Part shown: positions 51,806 to 60,545 of the stretch, piece after piece
Numbering within the stretch: the stretch's first letter is position 1
Layout of the letters: the number at the start of each line of letters is the position of its first letter
Assembly: GCA_019359125.1 (NCBI GenBank)
Contig: JAHHHY010000017.1
Coordinates: 1-64,000, forward strand
Direction of reading: 5' to 3'
Origin: Pleurocapsa minor GSE-CHR-MK 17-07R
GTDB taxonomy: Bacteria; Chloroflexota; Anaerolineae; Aggregatilineales; Phototrophicaceae
Length of the DNA stretch: 64,000 nucleotides
The notes under the pieces: model-generated
What the model was told of the DNA's origin: nothing
Databases searched by the model: none
What the model saw: the letters and a program-made list of their open reading frames with translations, nothing else
Position numbers and translations under genes: made by a program

Positions 51806-51877
51806 GGACACGGCAGGCCGTGTCCGCGCTGGCACAAATCCATTTCAATGTCGCCCCGGACGAGGCAGGCCTCGTCC
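51806..51877. repeat. Composite palindrome unit
   Basis: GGACACGGCAGGCCGTGTCC (51806-51825) and GGACGAGGCAGGCCTCGTCC (51858-51877) are joined by a spacer that contains CGCGCTGGCACAAATC and TTTCAAT. The spacer words are the same as those in the 16328 array, where a longer spacer links the same two palindromes. This is a single-unit member of that family. Confidence 0.9.
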
Positions 51878-51919
51878 CTACGGCACCGACCTGACTTGTC
51901 CGTCATTCATAATTCGTCC

Positions 51920-52300
51920 CTACGCTGCCACCGGCGCGACCCAGTTCCAGGCATACGCGATGACCAGCACGTTGAAGACCATGCTGACGAGCAGCAGGAA
52001 GCGGTCGTAATGGGACGGGTAGGTGGGCAGGCCAAACAGATTGAAGACGAAGAAGAAACCGGCCAGGATGATATTTGCCCAGCGCACCACGTTCACATCG
52101 ACCACCATGATCGAGACGAGCAGCATCAGGATCGGCGTGAGCATGAGCACCGAAATGCCCAGCCACATGCCCTGGGTGAACTTCACCGTGTCCATATTCT
52201 TCGGGAAGTCGCCGCTGTAAATGCGCAGCACATCCCCCAGCAGGTAGACCAGCATGGTCGCGATCCAAAGGGCAGCAAGCACAATTCGAGTATCCGGCAT
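51920..52300 (-). CDS. Four-helix membrane protein, DUF6326-like
   Basis: A 126-residue integral membrane protein with four helices: VLAALWIATMLVYLLGDVL, GMWLGISVLMLTPILMLLVS, ANIILAGFFFVFNLFGLP and LLLVSMVFNVLVIAYAWNWV. The layout, with an Asp-containing first helix and a YAW-W ending, matches DUF6326 proteins as I recall them. Ribosome site AAAGGAG. It follows the HAAS/PadR gene pair by 69 bp on the same strand and may be read through from it. Function unknown. Confidence 0.7.
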   Translation of the reverse strand: MPDTRIVLAALWIATMLVYLLGDVLRIYSGDFPKNMDTVKFTQGMWLGISVLMLTPILMLLVSIMVVDVNVVRWANIILAGFFFVFNLFGLPTYPSHYDRFLLLVSMVFNVLVIAYAWNWVAPVAA

Positions 52301-52369
52301 GAGATTCTCCTTTGCCGTAGCTAAAACCAGACGATGAAATAAACAGAATGGGTGTTGCTTAGAAGCCGC

Positions 52370-53359
52370 TTATCGGGACCCAACCCTCGCGAAGAACGAA
52401 GTCGTCCGGGCGGCCCGGTAATTCCACAGGCTGATGAGCCTGGGCGCTTTGCCAATGAGCGTGAACAGGGTGAAGATGACCACGATGATCTCCGGCGCGC
52501 TGGCCACCAGGGCAATTTCCGCCAGCGACGGGTTATCCGCAAACAGGCGCTCGGCGATCGGCTTATACAGCACAAAATACATGCCCAGGTTGCCGATCGT
52601 CTCCACAGCGGTTTCAAGCAGCAGGATGCCGATGCCCCAGCGATTGCGCCGGATGGCGATCAGGTGGATGCTGATGATGCTGCTGATGATGAACAGCAGA
52701 AACACGATCCAGTATGGCGACACCGGGATGACAGGGCCGGGATCGCTCAGGTTGAAGCGCAGCGTCAGCCCGCCCACCTGCAGCCAGTACAGCAGCAGCA
52801 GCATGATGACCGCGCCAAACATGATGCCAAACGCTGATTCAAACCGGTCCACCACGCCCGGATCATCCACCTGTGGCAGGTCTGCCGGATTGAACGGCTT
52901 TGCCAGCTCTGTGAGCGCGACGCCGGAACGCTGGACGATGGCGAAAATCAGCACCACCAGGGCAGAGAAGATGAAGGTTGCGTACAGGGCGGCCAGCAGC
53001 GGCTCCAGCACCAGCCCCGCAAAGGTCACCGGCCCTGCTGATGTCAGCGCCGCCAGAACATTCATGAACATCACCAGCGGCGGGACAATCAGCCACCCGT
53101 AGCGCAGCGTCGTCATCATGAGCGGATAGATATCCGGGCCGATCAGCATCTGGTCATCGCGATACGACCGTGCGAGTTTGGCCGGATGGCCCCACTCCGT
53201 CAGCACAGAGGCGACATCGGCCGGGGTTGGCGCGCTGCCGAAACGATCATCGAGCTGGTCTTCAATCTGCGAGCGCAGCTCCGCTTCAATCTCCGCCCGT
53301 TCTTTGGGGGGCAGGTAGCGCCCCACCTGATGGATGTAACGTTCGACCAGTTCATGCAT
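52370..53359 (-). CDS. HAAS-domain membrane protein
   Basis: A 329-residue protein. The first 75 residues are the HAAS signalling domain (RYIHQVGRYLPPKERAEIEA, EIEAELRSQIEDQL, VLTEWGHPAKLARSYR), normally found next to PadR regulators. The rest has about six to seven membrane helices in three groups. It overlaps the PadR gene by 8 bp and is co-transcribed with it. HAAS proteins are thought to relay signals to, or act with, PadR regulators and associated permeases. No ABC exporter is attached here. Confidence 0.85.
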   Translation of the reverse strand: MHELVERYIHQVGRYLPPKERAEIEAELRSQIEDQLDDRFGSAPTPADVASVLTEWGHPAKLARSYRDDQMLIGPDIYPLMMTTLRYGWLIVPPLVMFMNVLAALTSAGPVTFAGLVLEPLLAALYATFIFSALVVLIFAIVQRSGVALTELAKPFNPADLPQVDDPGVVDRFESAFGIMFGAVIMLLLLYWLQVGGLTLRFNLSDPGPVIPVSPYWIVFLLFIISSIISIHLIAIRRNRWGIGILLLETAVETIGNLGMYFVLYKPIAERLFADNPSLAEIALVASAPEIIVVIFTLFTLIGKAPRLISLWNYRAARTTSFFARVGSR

Positions 53360-53699
53360 GATTGTCTCCTCGCAGGATGCGGTTCATCAGCTCAACCGTC
53401 GCGGCCCATTCCGCGCGCAGAATCGTCAGCACGTCGCGCCCTGCCGCGCTGATCCGGTAATACTTGCGCGGGCGCGCCTCGCCCACTTCCCATTCGCTTT
53501 CCAGCAGGCCCTGCTTTTCCAGCCGCCGCAGCAGCGGATACAGCGTCCCTTCTTCGATATCCAGCCCCTGTTCAGACAGGCGCTGAATCAGGCTGTAGCC
53601 ATAACGGGCTGTATCCATCTGGCTGAGCACTGCCAGCACCACCACGCCGCGCCGCAGCTCTAACCTCAGTTGACTTAATTGATCTTCGGTTTCAGTCAT
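53352..53699 (-). CDS. PadR-family transcriptional regulator
   Basis: A 115-residue PadR winged-helix protein: LELRRGVVVLAVLSQMDTAR, YGYSLIQRLSEQGLDIEEGT, LYPLLRRLEKQGLLESEWEV and RKYYRISAAGRDVL are standard. A short C-terminal helix would form the dimer. It is upstream of the HAAS membrane protein, with an 8-bp overlap. Two matched inverted repeats lie just before its start, as expected for autorepression. Confidence 0.95.
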   Translation of the reverse strand: MTETEDQLSQLRLELRRGVVVLAVLSQMDTARYGYSLIQRLSEQGLDIEEGTLYPLLRRLEKQGLLESEWEVGEARPRKYYRISAAGRDVLTILRAEWAATVELMNRILRGDNHA

Positions 53700-53716
53700 A
53701 CGCTGTGTATCCTACA

Positions 53717-53762
53717 ATACTGTGCGCTGTACAGTATCAGAATACTATGCAGCACACAGTAT
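53717..53762. promoter_or_regulatory. Twin PadR operators
   Basis: ATACTGT-N7-ACAGTAT at 53717-53737 and ATACTAT-N7-ACAGTAT at 53742-53762 have the same arm sequence and spacer, with centres 25 bp apart. They lie 18 and more bases upstream of the PadR start codon. Known PadR sites contain ATGT or ACAGTAT-like arms, so these fit autorepression. Confidence 0.75.
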
Positions 53763-53817
53763 TGTCAAGAGCACAGTTTCAGGCAGTTGGCGCAACACGA
53801 CCGCGCCCGACCGATCC

Positions 53818-53853
53818 AAAAAAAGAGGGCTTCTGGTGCGTACCAGAAGCCCT
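53818..53853 (-). terminator. Rho-independent terminator of the ABC importer operon
   Basis: On the minus strand, AGGGCTTCTGGT pairs with ACCAGAAGCCCT (12 bp, 4-base loop) and is followed by CTTTTTTT. It lies 25 bases after the stop codon of the binding-protein gene. Confidence 0.95.
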
Positions 53854-53878
53854 TATATTCAGATTGCTTCGGGGCGAT

Positions 53879-55264
53879 TTAGCCCGCCAGGTCAGCCTTC
53901 ACTTCGTTGTAAACAGTGTTGGCAGCAGCTTCTGCTTCAGCCGCCGCCTGCGCCACATCCATCCCGTTGATGGTGATGTTGGTATACAGGGTCGCCACTG
54001 CTTCGCTGACTTCGTTGCTGCGCGGGTGCGCGGGCGGGTTTTGCAGGCGGGCATCACCGCCGCTCAGCACGTCTGCAAAGCTGGCATACTGCGGATTGGC
54101 GGTGTAGAAGTCACTGCCTGCAATCGCCTCACGGGTGGCGATATTGTACGGCTGATACTGCGCGCCTTCCGTCCAGATGCGCTGAGCGTCAGCGTTGGTC
54201 GCCCAATACTTGATGAACAGCCAGGCGGCGAGGTTCTGTTCCGGCGTGCCAGCGAAAATGGAGACGCCGCGCAGGAAGCCAACCAGTGAACGCGAACCTT
54301 CGGTATAGGGAACCGTCGTATTGATCCAGTCGATTTCCAGACCTGCCTCATCCATCGGCTGCTGAATGAACGGCACACCCACGCTGCTGCCAATGGCAGC
54401 AAGGTTCAGGCCAAGCGAGAATTCACCCGTATTCGCGAACGCGCCGCCTTCGGGGTAGTAAGCGCAGCCATTCGCATACAGGTCCTGCAGGAACTGCATC
54501 GCTTCAATGGCGTTCTCGTTGGTGAAGTTGTAGGCATCGGTGGCTGCGTCAAAAATGTAGCCGCCATTGCTGAAGATGAAGCTGTACATCTCATCGGCGC
54601 TGCCGCGCATGGCAAAGCCGCGCACCGCTGTCGTGCCATCCGGCGCGGTCAGTTCAGTGGAAGCGCACGCAGCCTGGTTGAACTGTTCAAACGACTGGGG
54701 CGCACCTTCGAAGTCAATCGCACCAGCTGCACGCAGCTCATCCAGGATGGACATATTAACCGACATCACGTTTGCCGACACACCAACGGGCCACGCCAGC
54801 AGCTGACCGTCAAACGGCGCAATCGCGGGGCGGTTGGTGTCAATCAGCGCGAAATCGAGCTGCGCGCGTTCTTCTTCGGTGAAGCCCCACATCGGCGAAT
54901 CAACGTAGGCATCCAGCGGGATGATGACATCATCGAGGTACCAGCCCTGGGCCGTCCCCACAAACGCATTCCCGCCGATATTCGGCAGTTCGCCGGTCGT
55001 AATCGCCGCGCTCAGCGCATCGGGCAGGGCAGCGCCCGCGCCAAAGGTCTGCTGTTCAAGCGTAATGCCATACTCATTGCTTTCATTGAACATGGCAACG
55101 ATCTGATCCATCGCTGTCTGCTGCGTACCAGCCCATTCATTCCAGTAGGTGATTGTCTGACCGGTCGGATCGATGCTAGCCAATGGATCATCTTGCGCCG
55201 ACAACGGGCTGATCAATACGCCGAGGACGACCAGCAATAGAACGAACAACAAGCGCTTGTGCAT
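53879..55264 (-). CDS. Sugar-type ABC importer binding protein (SBP family 1)
   Basis: A 461-residue secreted solute-binding protein: signal peptide MHKRLLFVLLLVVLGVLIS to about residue 23, then TITYWNEWAGTQQTAMDQIV, the typical start of family 1 extracellular binding proteins. Later FIFSNGGYIFDAATDAYNFT, FLQDLYANGCAYYPEGGAFA and AAWLFIKYWATNADAQRIW match UgpB/MalE-like proteins. Acidic composition and no lipobox. It is the last gene of a minus-strand operon with two permeases and a phosphodiesterase. The ligand could be a sugar or a glycerophosphodiester. Confidence 0.9.
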   Translation of the reverse strand: MHKRLLFVLLLVVLGVLISPLSAQDDPLASIDPTGQTITYWNEWAGTQQTAMDQIVAMFNESNEYGITLEQQTFGAGAALPDALSAAITTGELPNIGGNAFVGTAQGWYLDDVIIPLDAYVDSPMWGFTEEERAQLDFALIDTNRPAIAPFDGQLLAWPVGVSANVMSVNMSILDELRAAGAIDFEGAPQSFEQFNQAACASTELTAPDGTTAVRGFAMRGSADEMYSFIFSNGGYIFDAATDAYNFTNENAIEAMQFLQDLYANGCAYYPEGGAFANTGEFSLGLNLAAIGSSVGVPFIQQPMDEAGLEIDWINTTVPYTEGSRSLVGFLRGVSIFAGTPEQNLAAWLFIKYWATNADAQRIWTEGAQYQPYNIATREAIAGSDFYTANPQYASFADVLSGGDARLQNPPAHPRSNEVSEAVATLYTNITINGMDVAQAAAEAEAAANTVYNEVKADLAG

Positions 55265-55389
55265 AGAAAGATCTCCTAATCGAAAGCAACTTCACGCGAA
55301 CAAACATCCCTTACAGCCAAGCCCTCACCGCAGGCTTACAACAACATGAGGCGACACCACGCCGTCCCATGACAGGGATCACATGGGAT

Positions 55390-56310
55390 CTACCCTTTAA
55401 CGCTGCCCGTCCAGATACCTTCAGTAAACTGTTTCTGGGTGATGAAGTACACGATGAGAATGGGAATGATCATGATGACCGATGCCGCCATTTGCAGGTG
55501 AAATTCATCTCCCGCGTCGGTCTGCACGAATTTCGTCAGCCCAAACGCGATCGGTCGCCAGTCATCGTTGCTGACCACCAGCAGGGGCCACACCAGCGAG
55601 TTCCATGAGCCGATGAACGCGAAGGTAAGCGTCGTCATAATCGGCGCACGCGCCAGCGGCACCGCAACGAAGCGAAGAAAGGTGAAATGGGTCGCGCCGT
55701 CGATGCGCGCTGCGTCCCACAGGTCTTCGGGAATCTGCGCGAAAAACTGACGCAGCAGAAAAATCGTGAAGGCCGATGCCATAAATGGAATCGTGAGCGA
55801 CGGCCAGTTATTCAGCCAGGCACCGCTTTCGCCAAAAATGCTCTCACTCAGGCGGCTGATCCACACCACACTGAGCAGGTTGGGGATGAGCGTGACAATA
55901 TCAGGGATCATCAGGGTGGCGAGAAACAGCGCAAAAATCACATTACGCCCCCAAAACCTGATGCGTGCGAACGCATAGGCCGCCGGAATACAGAACAGGA
56001 GCAAACCTGTCACTGTAATCGCAGTGATGCGGACGCTGTTCCACATGAGGCGCGAAAACTGGGCGGTATTCCAGGCGGTAAGATAGTTCTGCCACTGGGG
56101 CTCAGCAGGCAAAAAGCGGCCTGCGATGACCTCCGAGTTCGTCATGAGCGACCAGCTGAGCATCCATACGAACGGTAGCAGCGCCAGCAGCCCACCGATG
56201 ATCAGCGTCGCATAGGTGGCAATCTTCGACACGGGAATGGGCTGGCGCACTTTTTGAGACGCATCTCCCCGCGCGAACGCGGACGGCGCCGACGGCAGCA
56301 CATCAGCCAT
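55390..56310 (-). CDS. ABC importer permease, UgpE/MalG family
   Basis: A 306-residue permease with six helices. The coupling (EAA) loop is DLWDAARIDGATHFTFLRFV followed by PLARAPIMTTLTFAFIGSWN, characteristic of CUT1 systems. ATG at 56310 follows GGAGG and the gene overlaps the stop of the larger permease gene by 8 bp. No ATPase gene is adjacent, so a shared MsmK/UgpC-type ATPase elsewhere probably drives the system. Confidence 0.92.
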   Translation of the reverse strand: MADVLPSAPSAFARGDASQKVRQPIPVSKIATYATLIIGGLLALLPFVWMLSWSLMTNSEVIAGRFLPAEPQWQNYLTAWNTAQFSRLMWNSVRITAITVTGLLLFCIPAAYAFARIRFWGRNVIFALFLATLMIPDIVTLIPNLLSVVWISRLSESIFGESGAWLNNWPSLTIPFMASAFTIFLLRQFFAQIPEDLWDAARIDGATHFTFLRFVAVPLARAPIMTTLTFAFIGSWNSLVWPLLVVSNDDWRPIAFGLTKFVQTDAGDEFHLQMAASVIMIIPILIVYFITQKQFTEGIWTGSVKG

Positions 56311-57976
56311 AAAACACCCTCCGCCCCGCGACACGATTCTGGATCAGTGTGAGGATTAGGATCACCCCGAACAATACAAACGCCAGCGCGGAACCATACC
56401 CAAAGTTAGGACTGTCGCGTTGAATCTGGTTGAATATATTCAGGTTGACCGTATCGACTGCCGGAAATCCACCCGGTCGGCGCATCAGGTAAATCTGTGT
56501 GAAGGCCTGAAATGTGCCGATGGTTGACACCAGGATTAAAAAGAATGTTGTGGGGGAGAGCAGCGGGATCGTGATGAAGCGAAGCTGGTGCCATGCATTT
56601 GCACCGTCAATGCGCGCTGCTTCATACAGGTCATTTTCGATGCCGCCCAGCCCCGCCAGGAAAATGACGGCACAATAACCCGCGAAAATCCACACGTTAT
56701 AGATGATGATCACGATCAGCGCCAGGCCGGGACCCGACAAAATTGCGGGAGTACCATCGCCGAAGATGAGGGTGAAGATGCCGCTTGATTCGCGCAGCCA
56801 GTTTTGCGTGTCTGCCCCAAGGGTGACGAGCAGCTGATTGACGGGTGAAGTCACGTTATGCGAGAAAATCAGCGAGAAAACCACCGAGGTCGCCACAAAG
56901 GGGGTAACATAGGGCAGGAAAAAGACCACGCGGAACAGCGCTTTGCCCTTGAGTTTCTGAAAGAGCAAAACCGCCAGCCCCAGCCCCAGCCCAATCTGAA
57001 GCGGCACCGAAACTGCCGAATACATGACCGTGACATTGAAGCCGCGCAGCACATTAGGATCGGCTTCCGCAAAGGCCTGCGGCAGTTCGCGGATCAGGAA
57101 GATGCCCCCGACCACCAGCAGGATCACCGCCAGAATCGAGACCATATAGGTCCGATTTGCGGATGTTTGGTTGTAGGCGGTGCGCTGCCACAGCCAAAGC
57201 GCGGCACCAATCAACCCCGTGCCAGCGCCGATGATCAACACCTGAGCCCAGATGGGAACCGGGCTGCCTGCCTGAGCCGCCGCATCGATTACCGTATTTA
57301 CTTCGCTGGATGTGAGCGCCAATGTCCAGCCAGCCGCCAAGAGCAGCAGACCGCTCGTCCAGGCCATATACAACCATTGAACGCTATCGCGATGACGAAT
57401 CAGCCTCAGCCAGAGAACCGTGAGCAGCAGCGCGATGATGACAAGCGTGAGGAGCAGCCCGCCAGCAGCAGCCACTTCAGGATACCCAAAACTCGCATAA
57501 AACTCGCGCACGAACGCTTCCTGGTCGATCGCCTGACCGCGAAGTCGTGCAGGTATATCCAGAATGACAGGAAGCAGCGTAAAGAACCAGGCAATCAGCG
57601 CCCCGACTGCCGCCGTAAGTGCCGCCGCCGGAATGATCACCATCATACCCACGCGATGCGCCGCCGTGTGTCTGATCAGCGTTCGCAGGCGAAAAAGTCC
57701 AAAACAAAGCACGCCGACCGCGAGCCAGAAGAATGCTACATACGCGAAATTACCCAGCGCCGTCGCATACTGATCCAGTCCCTGCCACTCATCCGGAGTG
57801 CGTCGCCAGCGATGCAGGCTCACAAAAAATGCGAAGCCAACCGGAAAAATCTGGAAAACAAGCAGGATCAGGCTGGCGGGGGTAATGAACAGAAAGCCAG
57901 TCAGATTCTCGAATAAAATCCGGCGGCGGCGTGATTCCTGCAAGCTTTTGCGCGTAGAAACTGTGTTAGTTGCCAT
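56303..57976 (-). CDS. ABC importer permease, UgpA/MalF family, with extra membrane region
   Basis: A 557-residue permease, nearly twice the usual 290-300. Residues 1-55 hold the normal first helix (FLFITPASLILLVFQIFPVG). From about residue 70 to 300 there is an insert with roughly six further hydrophobic helices that is not typical of UgpA. The conserved core then resumes (VTVMYSAVSVPLQIGLGLGL) with the EAA loop DLYEAARIDGANAWHQLRFI. MalF of enterobacteria has a soluble P2 insert at the same place, but here the insert is membrane-embedded. It overlaps the next permease by 8 bp. The meaning of the insert is unknown. Confidence 0.88.
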   Translation of the reverse strand: MATNTVSTRKSLQESRRRRILFENLTGFLFITPASLILLVFQIFPVGFAFFVSLHRWRRTPDEWQGLDQYATALGNFAYVAFFWLAVGVLCFGLFRLRTLIRHTAAHRVGMMVIIPAAALTAAVGALIAWFFTLLPVILDIPARLRGQAIDQEAFVREFYASFGYPEVAAAGGLLLTLVIIALLLTVLWLRLIRHRDSVQWLYMAWTSGLLLLAAGWTLALTSSEVNTVIDAAAQAGSPVPIWAQVLIIGAGTGLIGAALWLWQRTAYNQTSANRTYMVSILAVILLVVGGIFLIRELPQAFAEADPNVLRGFNVTVMYSAVSVPLQIGLGLGLAVLLFQKLKGKALFRVVFFLPYVTPFVATSVVFSLIFSHNVTSPVNQLLVTLGADTQNWLRESSGIFTLIFGDGTPAILSGPGLALIVIIIYNVWIFAGYCAVIFLAGLGGIENDLYEAARIDGANAWHQLRFITIPLLSPTTFFLILVSTIGTFQAFTQIYLMRRPGGFPAVDTVNLNIFNQIQRDSPNFGYGSALAFVLFGVILILTLIQNRVAGRRVFYG

Positions 57977-58105
57977 GACTGCAAAGGCATTCCATCGCCG
58001 ACCGTAAGGCCATTATAGGGAGTGACCCTCTCTGCTGCAATCGCGTGCGTAAGATTAATTGAAACCTTAAATTAGTCTTCATACAGCAGCACGGCGCTTA
58101 ACAAG

Positions 58106-58915
58106 TTACAGCGGAATGCGCACAAAGCGCACAAAAGTATCCCGTTCGGTCAGCGTGACCAGATTGAATCCGGGGTTGATGAGCGGATCGCTGACGGGCT
58201 GCTCCGCCCCATACCAGGTGCGCGTCTGAAACCATGTACTTTGCGCGCTGTAATACGCGATCCCGTCACGCACAGTCGCCACGCTTTCGTGAATATGCCC
58301 GTAAAACACGCCGCGTATCCGGGAACGCGCTTTGAGTAAAATGTTGTGCAGTGCGTCCCCATTCAGCAATACCATCGTATCCAGCCATGGGGCTTCAAGT
58401 GGCAGCGTGTGATGATGCAGCGCGACTACCAGCGGACGCGCATCCGGCATGGAACAAATGCCGTCCATCCATTCCAGCTGCGCGTCCGTCAGATAGCCAT
58501 AGGCGTCGGACGAATCGGCGGGCGCGTGACTATCCAGCAGGACGACCTGTACATTGTTGATCGTCAGGACACGGTCGTATGTGGGCGTTATCTGATCGAG
58601 CGGCACGCCCATGAAATTGTGCTGGAACATCGCTACGTTGTCATGATTACCGGGCACGTACAACACCGGATGTCTGATCGTATCCAGCAAGGCGCGCGCC
58701 CCCGTGTAAGACTCGCCTGTCTCGGGCAGATGCACCACATCGCCAGTATGCAGAACAAAATCGATTGGCATAGGCAATGCATTGATCGTTTCGATCAGCT
58801 TTTCAGTGCTCAGGCGAGGACCGTACACGGAAAACGGTTCGGTATAGTCTGGGTTCAGATGGAAATGGGTGTCACTCATGTGAACAAATGTCAAAAGGTG
58901 TGCAGAAGCCACCAC
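58106..58915 (-). CDS. GpdQ/CpdA-like metallophosphodiesterase
   Basis: A 269-residue calcineurin-like phosphoesterase. Metal motifs: HMSDTHFH (Asp and His), LHTGDVVHL (Asp), PGNHDNVAMF (Asn, His), ALHHHTLP (His) and FYGHIHESV (GHxH). Sequence order and size match GpdQ and class III cyclic-nucleotide phosphodiesterases. It is the first gene upstream of the importer operon on the same strand, 129 bp before the large permease, so a glycerophosphodiester or similar phosphate ester might be the imported or processed compound. There is no signal peptide, so it acts in the cytoplasm. Confidence 0.88.
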   Translation of the reverse strand: MVASAHLLTFVHMSDTHFHLNPDYTEPFSVYGPRLSTEKLIETINALPMPIDFVLHTGDVVHLPETGESYTGARALLDTIRHPVLYVPGNHDNVAMFQHNFMGVPLDQITPTYDRVLTINNVQVVLLDSHAPADSSDAYGYLTDAQLEWMDGICSMPDARPLVVALHHHTLPLEAPWLDTMVLLNGDALHNILLKARSRIRGVFYGHIHESVATVRDGIAYYSAQSTWFQTRTWYGAEQPVSDPLINPGFNLVTLTERDTFVRFVRIPL

Positions 58916-59121
58916 GACCTCCCGGGGAAATTCTTCGCTAGACGCACAATGCGCTCATCATATTGAGCAAATCATTAAGACTGCAACCCTATGCGCTCAT
59001 GCAGGCTACTACGCAGTGCGTTTCCCATTTCTGGAAGCATGTATCAGGCAGTTGGCACGGACCCCGTGAAAATGGCACAATCAGCGCAAAACATCGGCTG
59101 AAAAGAGTGAAAGGCATCGTC

Positions 59122-59544
59122 ATGACCGGCACCTACACCCTGCGGATTCTCCGCCTGCAATGCATGCAGTCGCAGGAGCTGGACGGGGATGAACCGTACC
59201 TGCTGATGGGCGATCAGGTGCTGTGGACGGTGCCCGAAGGCACGCACATGCACCACCATCCCGGCAACGACAATCAGTTCTCGATCGTCGATTTTGCGGC
59301 CGGGCGCGTGATGGAAGTGAACGGCTGGCAGGAGCATCAGGATTTCGTGCGCGGGCATTTCGTCTTCGCGGGCCTGTCTGGCCAGCACACGATTACGCTG
59401 ATGGAGGCCGACCGCCTGACCAGCGATGATGTGCTGGGGCGCACACCGATTTCCGAAAGGGATATGGGGCGCGGCGAGATTCAGGTGGAATTCGCCGGTG
59501 ACGGCGCGCGCTATTTGCTCGTTTACCGCGTCGATCCCGCCTGA
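59122..59544 (+). CDS. Small C2-like beta-sandwich protein
   Basis: A 140-residue protein of unclear family. The start TLRILRLQCMQSQELDGDEP and the later ITLMEADRLTSDDVLGRTPI have the look of a C2-type domain (a first strand, then Asp-x-Pro-Tyr, then a late 'E.D....DD.LG' strand). A His-rich loop (HMHHHPGND) lies in the middle. ATG at 59122 is preceded by AAAGG and begins this domain; a longer frame from 58963 is open but has no ribosome site or composition to support it. No membrane or signal sequence. Calcium or lipid binding is only a guess. Confidence 0.6.
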   Translation: MTGTYTLRILRLQCMQSQELDGDEPYLLMGDQVLWTVPEGTHMHHHPGNDNQFSIVDFAAGRVMEVNGWQEHQDFVRGHFVFAGLSGQHTITLMEADRLTSDDVLGRTPISERDMGRGEIQVEFAGDGARYLLVYRVDPA

Positions 59545-59657
59545 CCCTATTGTGCAGCGCGGCACAATCCGCCTCCTGACACGCCAGGGCGGATCATGTA
59601 CACTTGCGCTTCAATCCCTGGCCGCATACCCGCCGCCTGTTCATTTCGGGACGCCCT

Positions 59658-60545
59658 ATGACCTCTGCCGTGACCGACGCCCGCCCCGCCCCGCGCTCGT
59701 ATAAACGCAACCTGCTGATTAACCGGCTGTCACGGGCGCCGTGGTGGCTGCTGATGGCCTTCGCGCTGATCTTCCTGTTCGCGCAAAGCGTGTCGGGCGA
59801 CATCACCTATCAGCGCGTGTTCGAGCAGGTGCGCCAGGGCATCTGGACGACGATCTGGGTGACCGTGGTCGCCTACAGCATCGCGCTGGTGGCCGGGCTG
59901 ATCATCGCCATCCTGCGCCGCTCACGCAATCCGGTGGTGTATCAGCTGGTCACGCTGTACGTGGAAGTCGTGCGCGGCATCCCCACGCTGGTGCTGGTGT
60001 ATTACGTGGTGCTGGCGGTGACGCCTGAGGCGGTACGCCTGATCGCCGAGCTGAGCGGGAACCTGTCGGCCAACGGCGTGCTGACGGCCATCACCGGGCC
60101 GCTGTCCGAGCTGCGCGCACGCGATATCGACAACGCCGCCCGCGCCATCATCGGCCTGTCGATCTCGTACAGCGCGTTCCTGTCGGAGGTCTTTCGCGCC
60201 GGCATCGAGAGCATCGATCACGGCCAGCTGGAAGCCGGGGCCAGCCTGGGCCTGACGCGCTGGCAGACGATGCGCCTGATCGTCCTGCCGCAGGCGCTGC
60301 GCGCCGTCACGCCGCCGCTGGCCAACGACTTTATCGCCATGCTGAAAGAAAGCTCGCTGGTCTCGATCGTCGGCGTGCAGGACATCACGCGCCAGGGCAG
60401 CACGTTTGCCTCGGCCAATTTCCGCTTTTTCGAATCGTATAACGTGGTCGCGCTGACCTATCTGGTGCTCACCCTGTCGCTGTCGATGGCGGTCAAGGGC
60501 GTGGAAACCTGGGTCGACCGCGGCAAAAAGCGCAACCCGTCATGA
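59658..60545 (+). CDS. Polar amino-acid-type ABC permease
   Basis: A 295-residue HisM/GlnP-like permease. After an N-terminal cytoplasmic stretch and helix, it shows VFEQVRQGIWTTIWVTVVAY, YVEVVRGIPTLVLVYYVVLA, SAFLSEVFRAGIESIDHGQL and EAGASLGLTRWQTMRLIVLP (the EAA loop), then LKESSLVSIVGVQDITRQG. No binding protein or ATPase gene is next to it. Its stop overlaps the start of the CbiX-like gene (ATGA), so it is translationally coupled to tetrapyrrole genes, which is unusual. ATG at 59658 is chosen over an in-frame codon at 59604. Confidence 0.9.
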   Translation: MTSAVTDARPAPRSYKRNLLINRLSRAPWWLLMAFALIFLFAQSVSGDITYQRVFEQVRQGIWTTIWVTVVAYSIALVAGLIIAILRRSRNPVVYQLVTLYVEVVRGIPTLVLVYYVVLAVTPEAVRLIAELSGNLSANGVLTAITGPLSELRARDIDNAARAIIGLSISYSAFLSEVFRAGIESIDHGQLEAGASLGLTRWQTMRLIVLPQALRAVTPPLANDFIAMLKESSLVSIVGVQDITRQGSTFASANFRFFESYNVVALTYLVLTLSLSMAVKGVETWVDRGKKRNPS

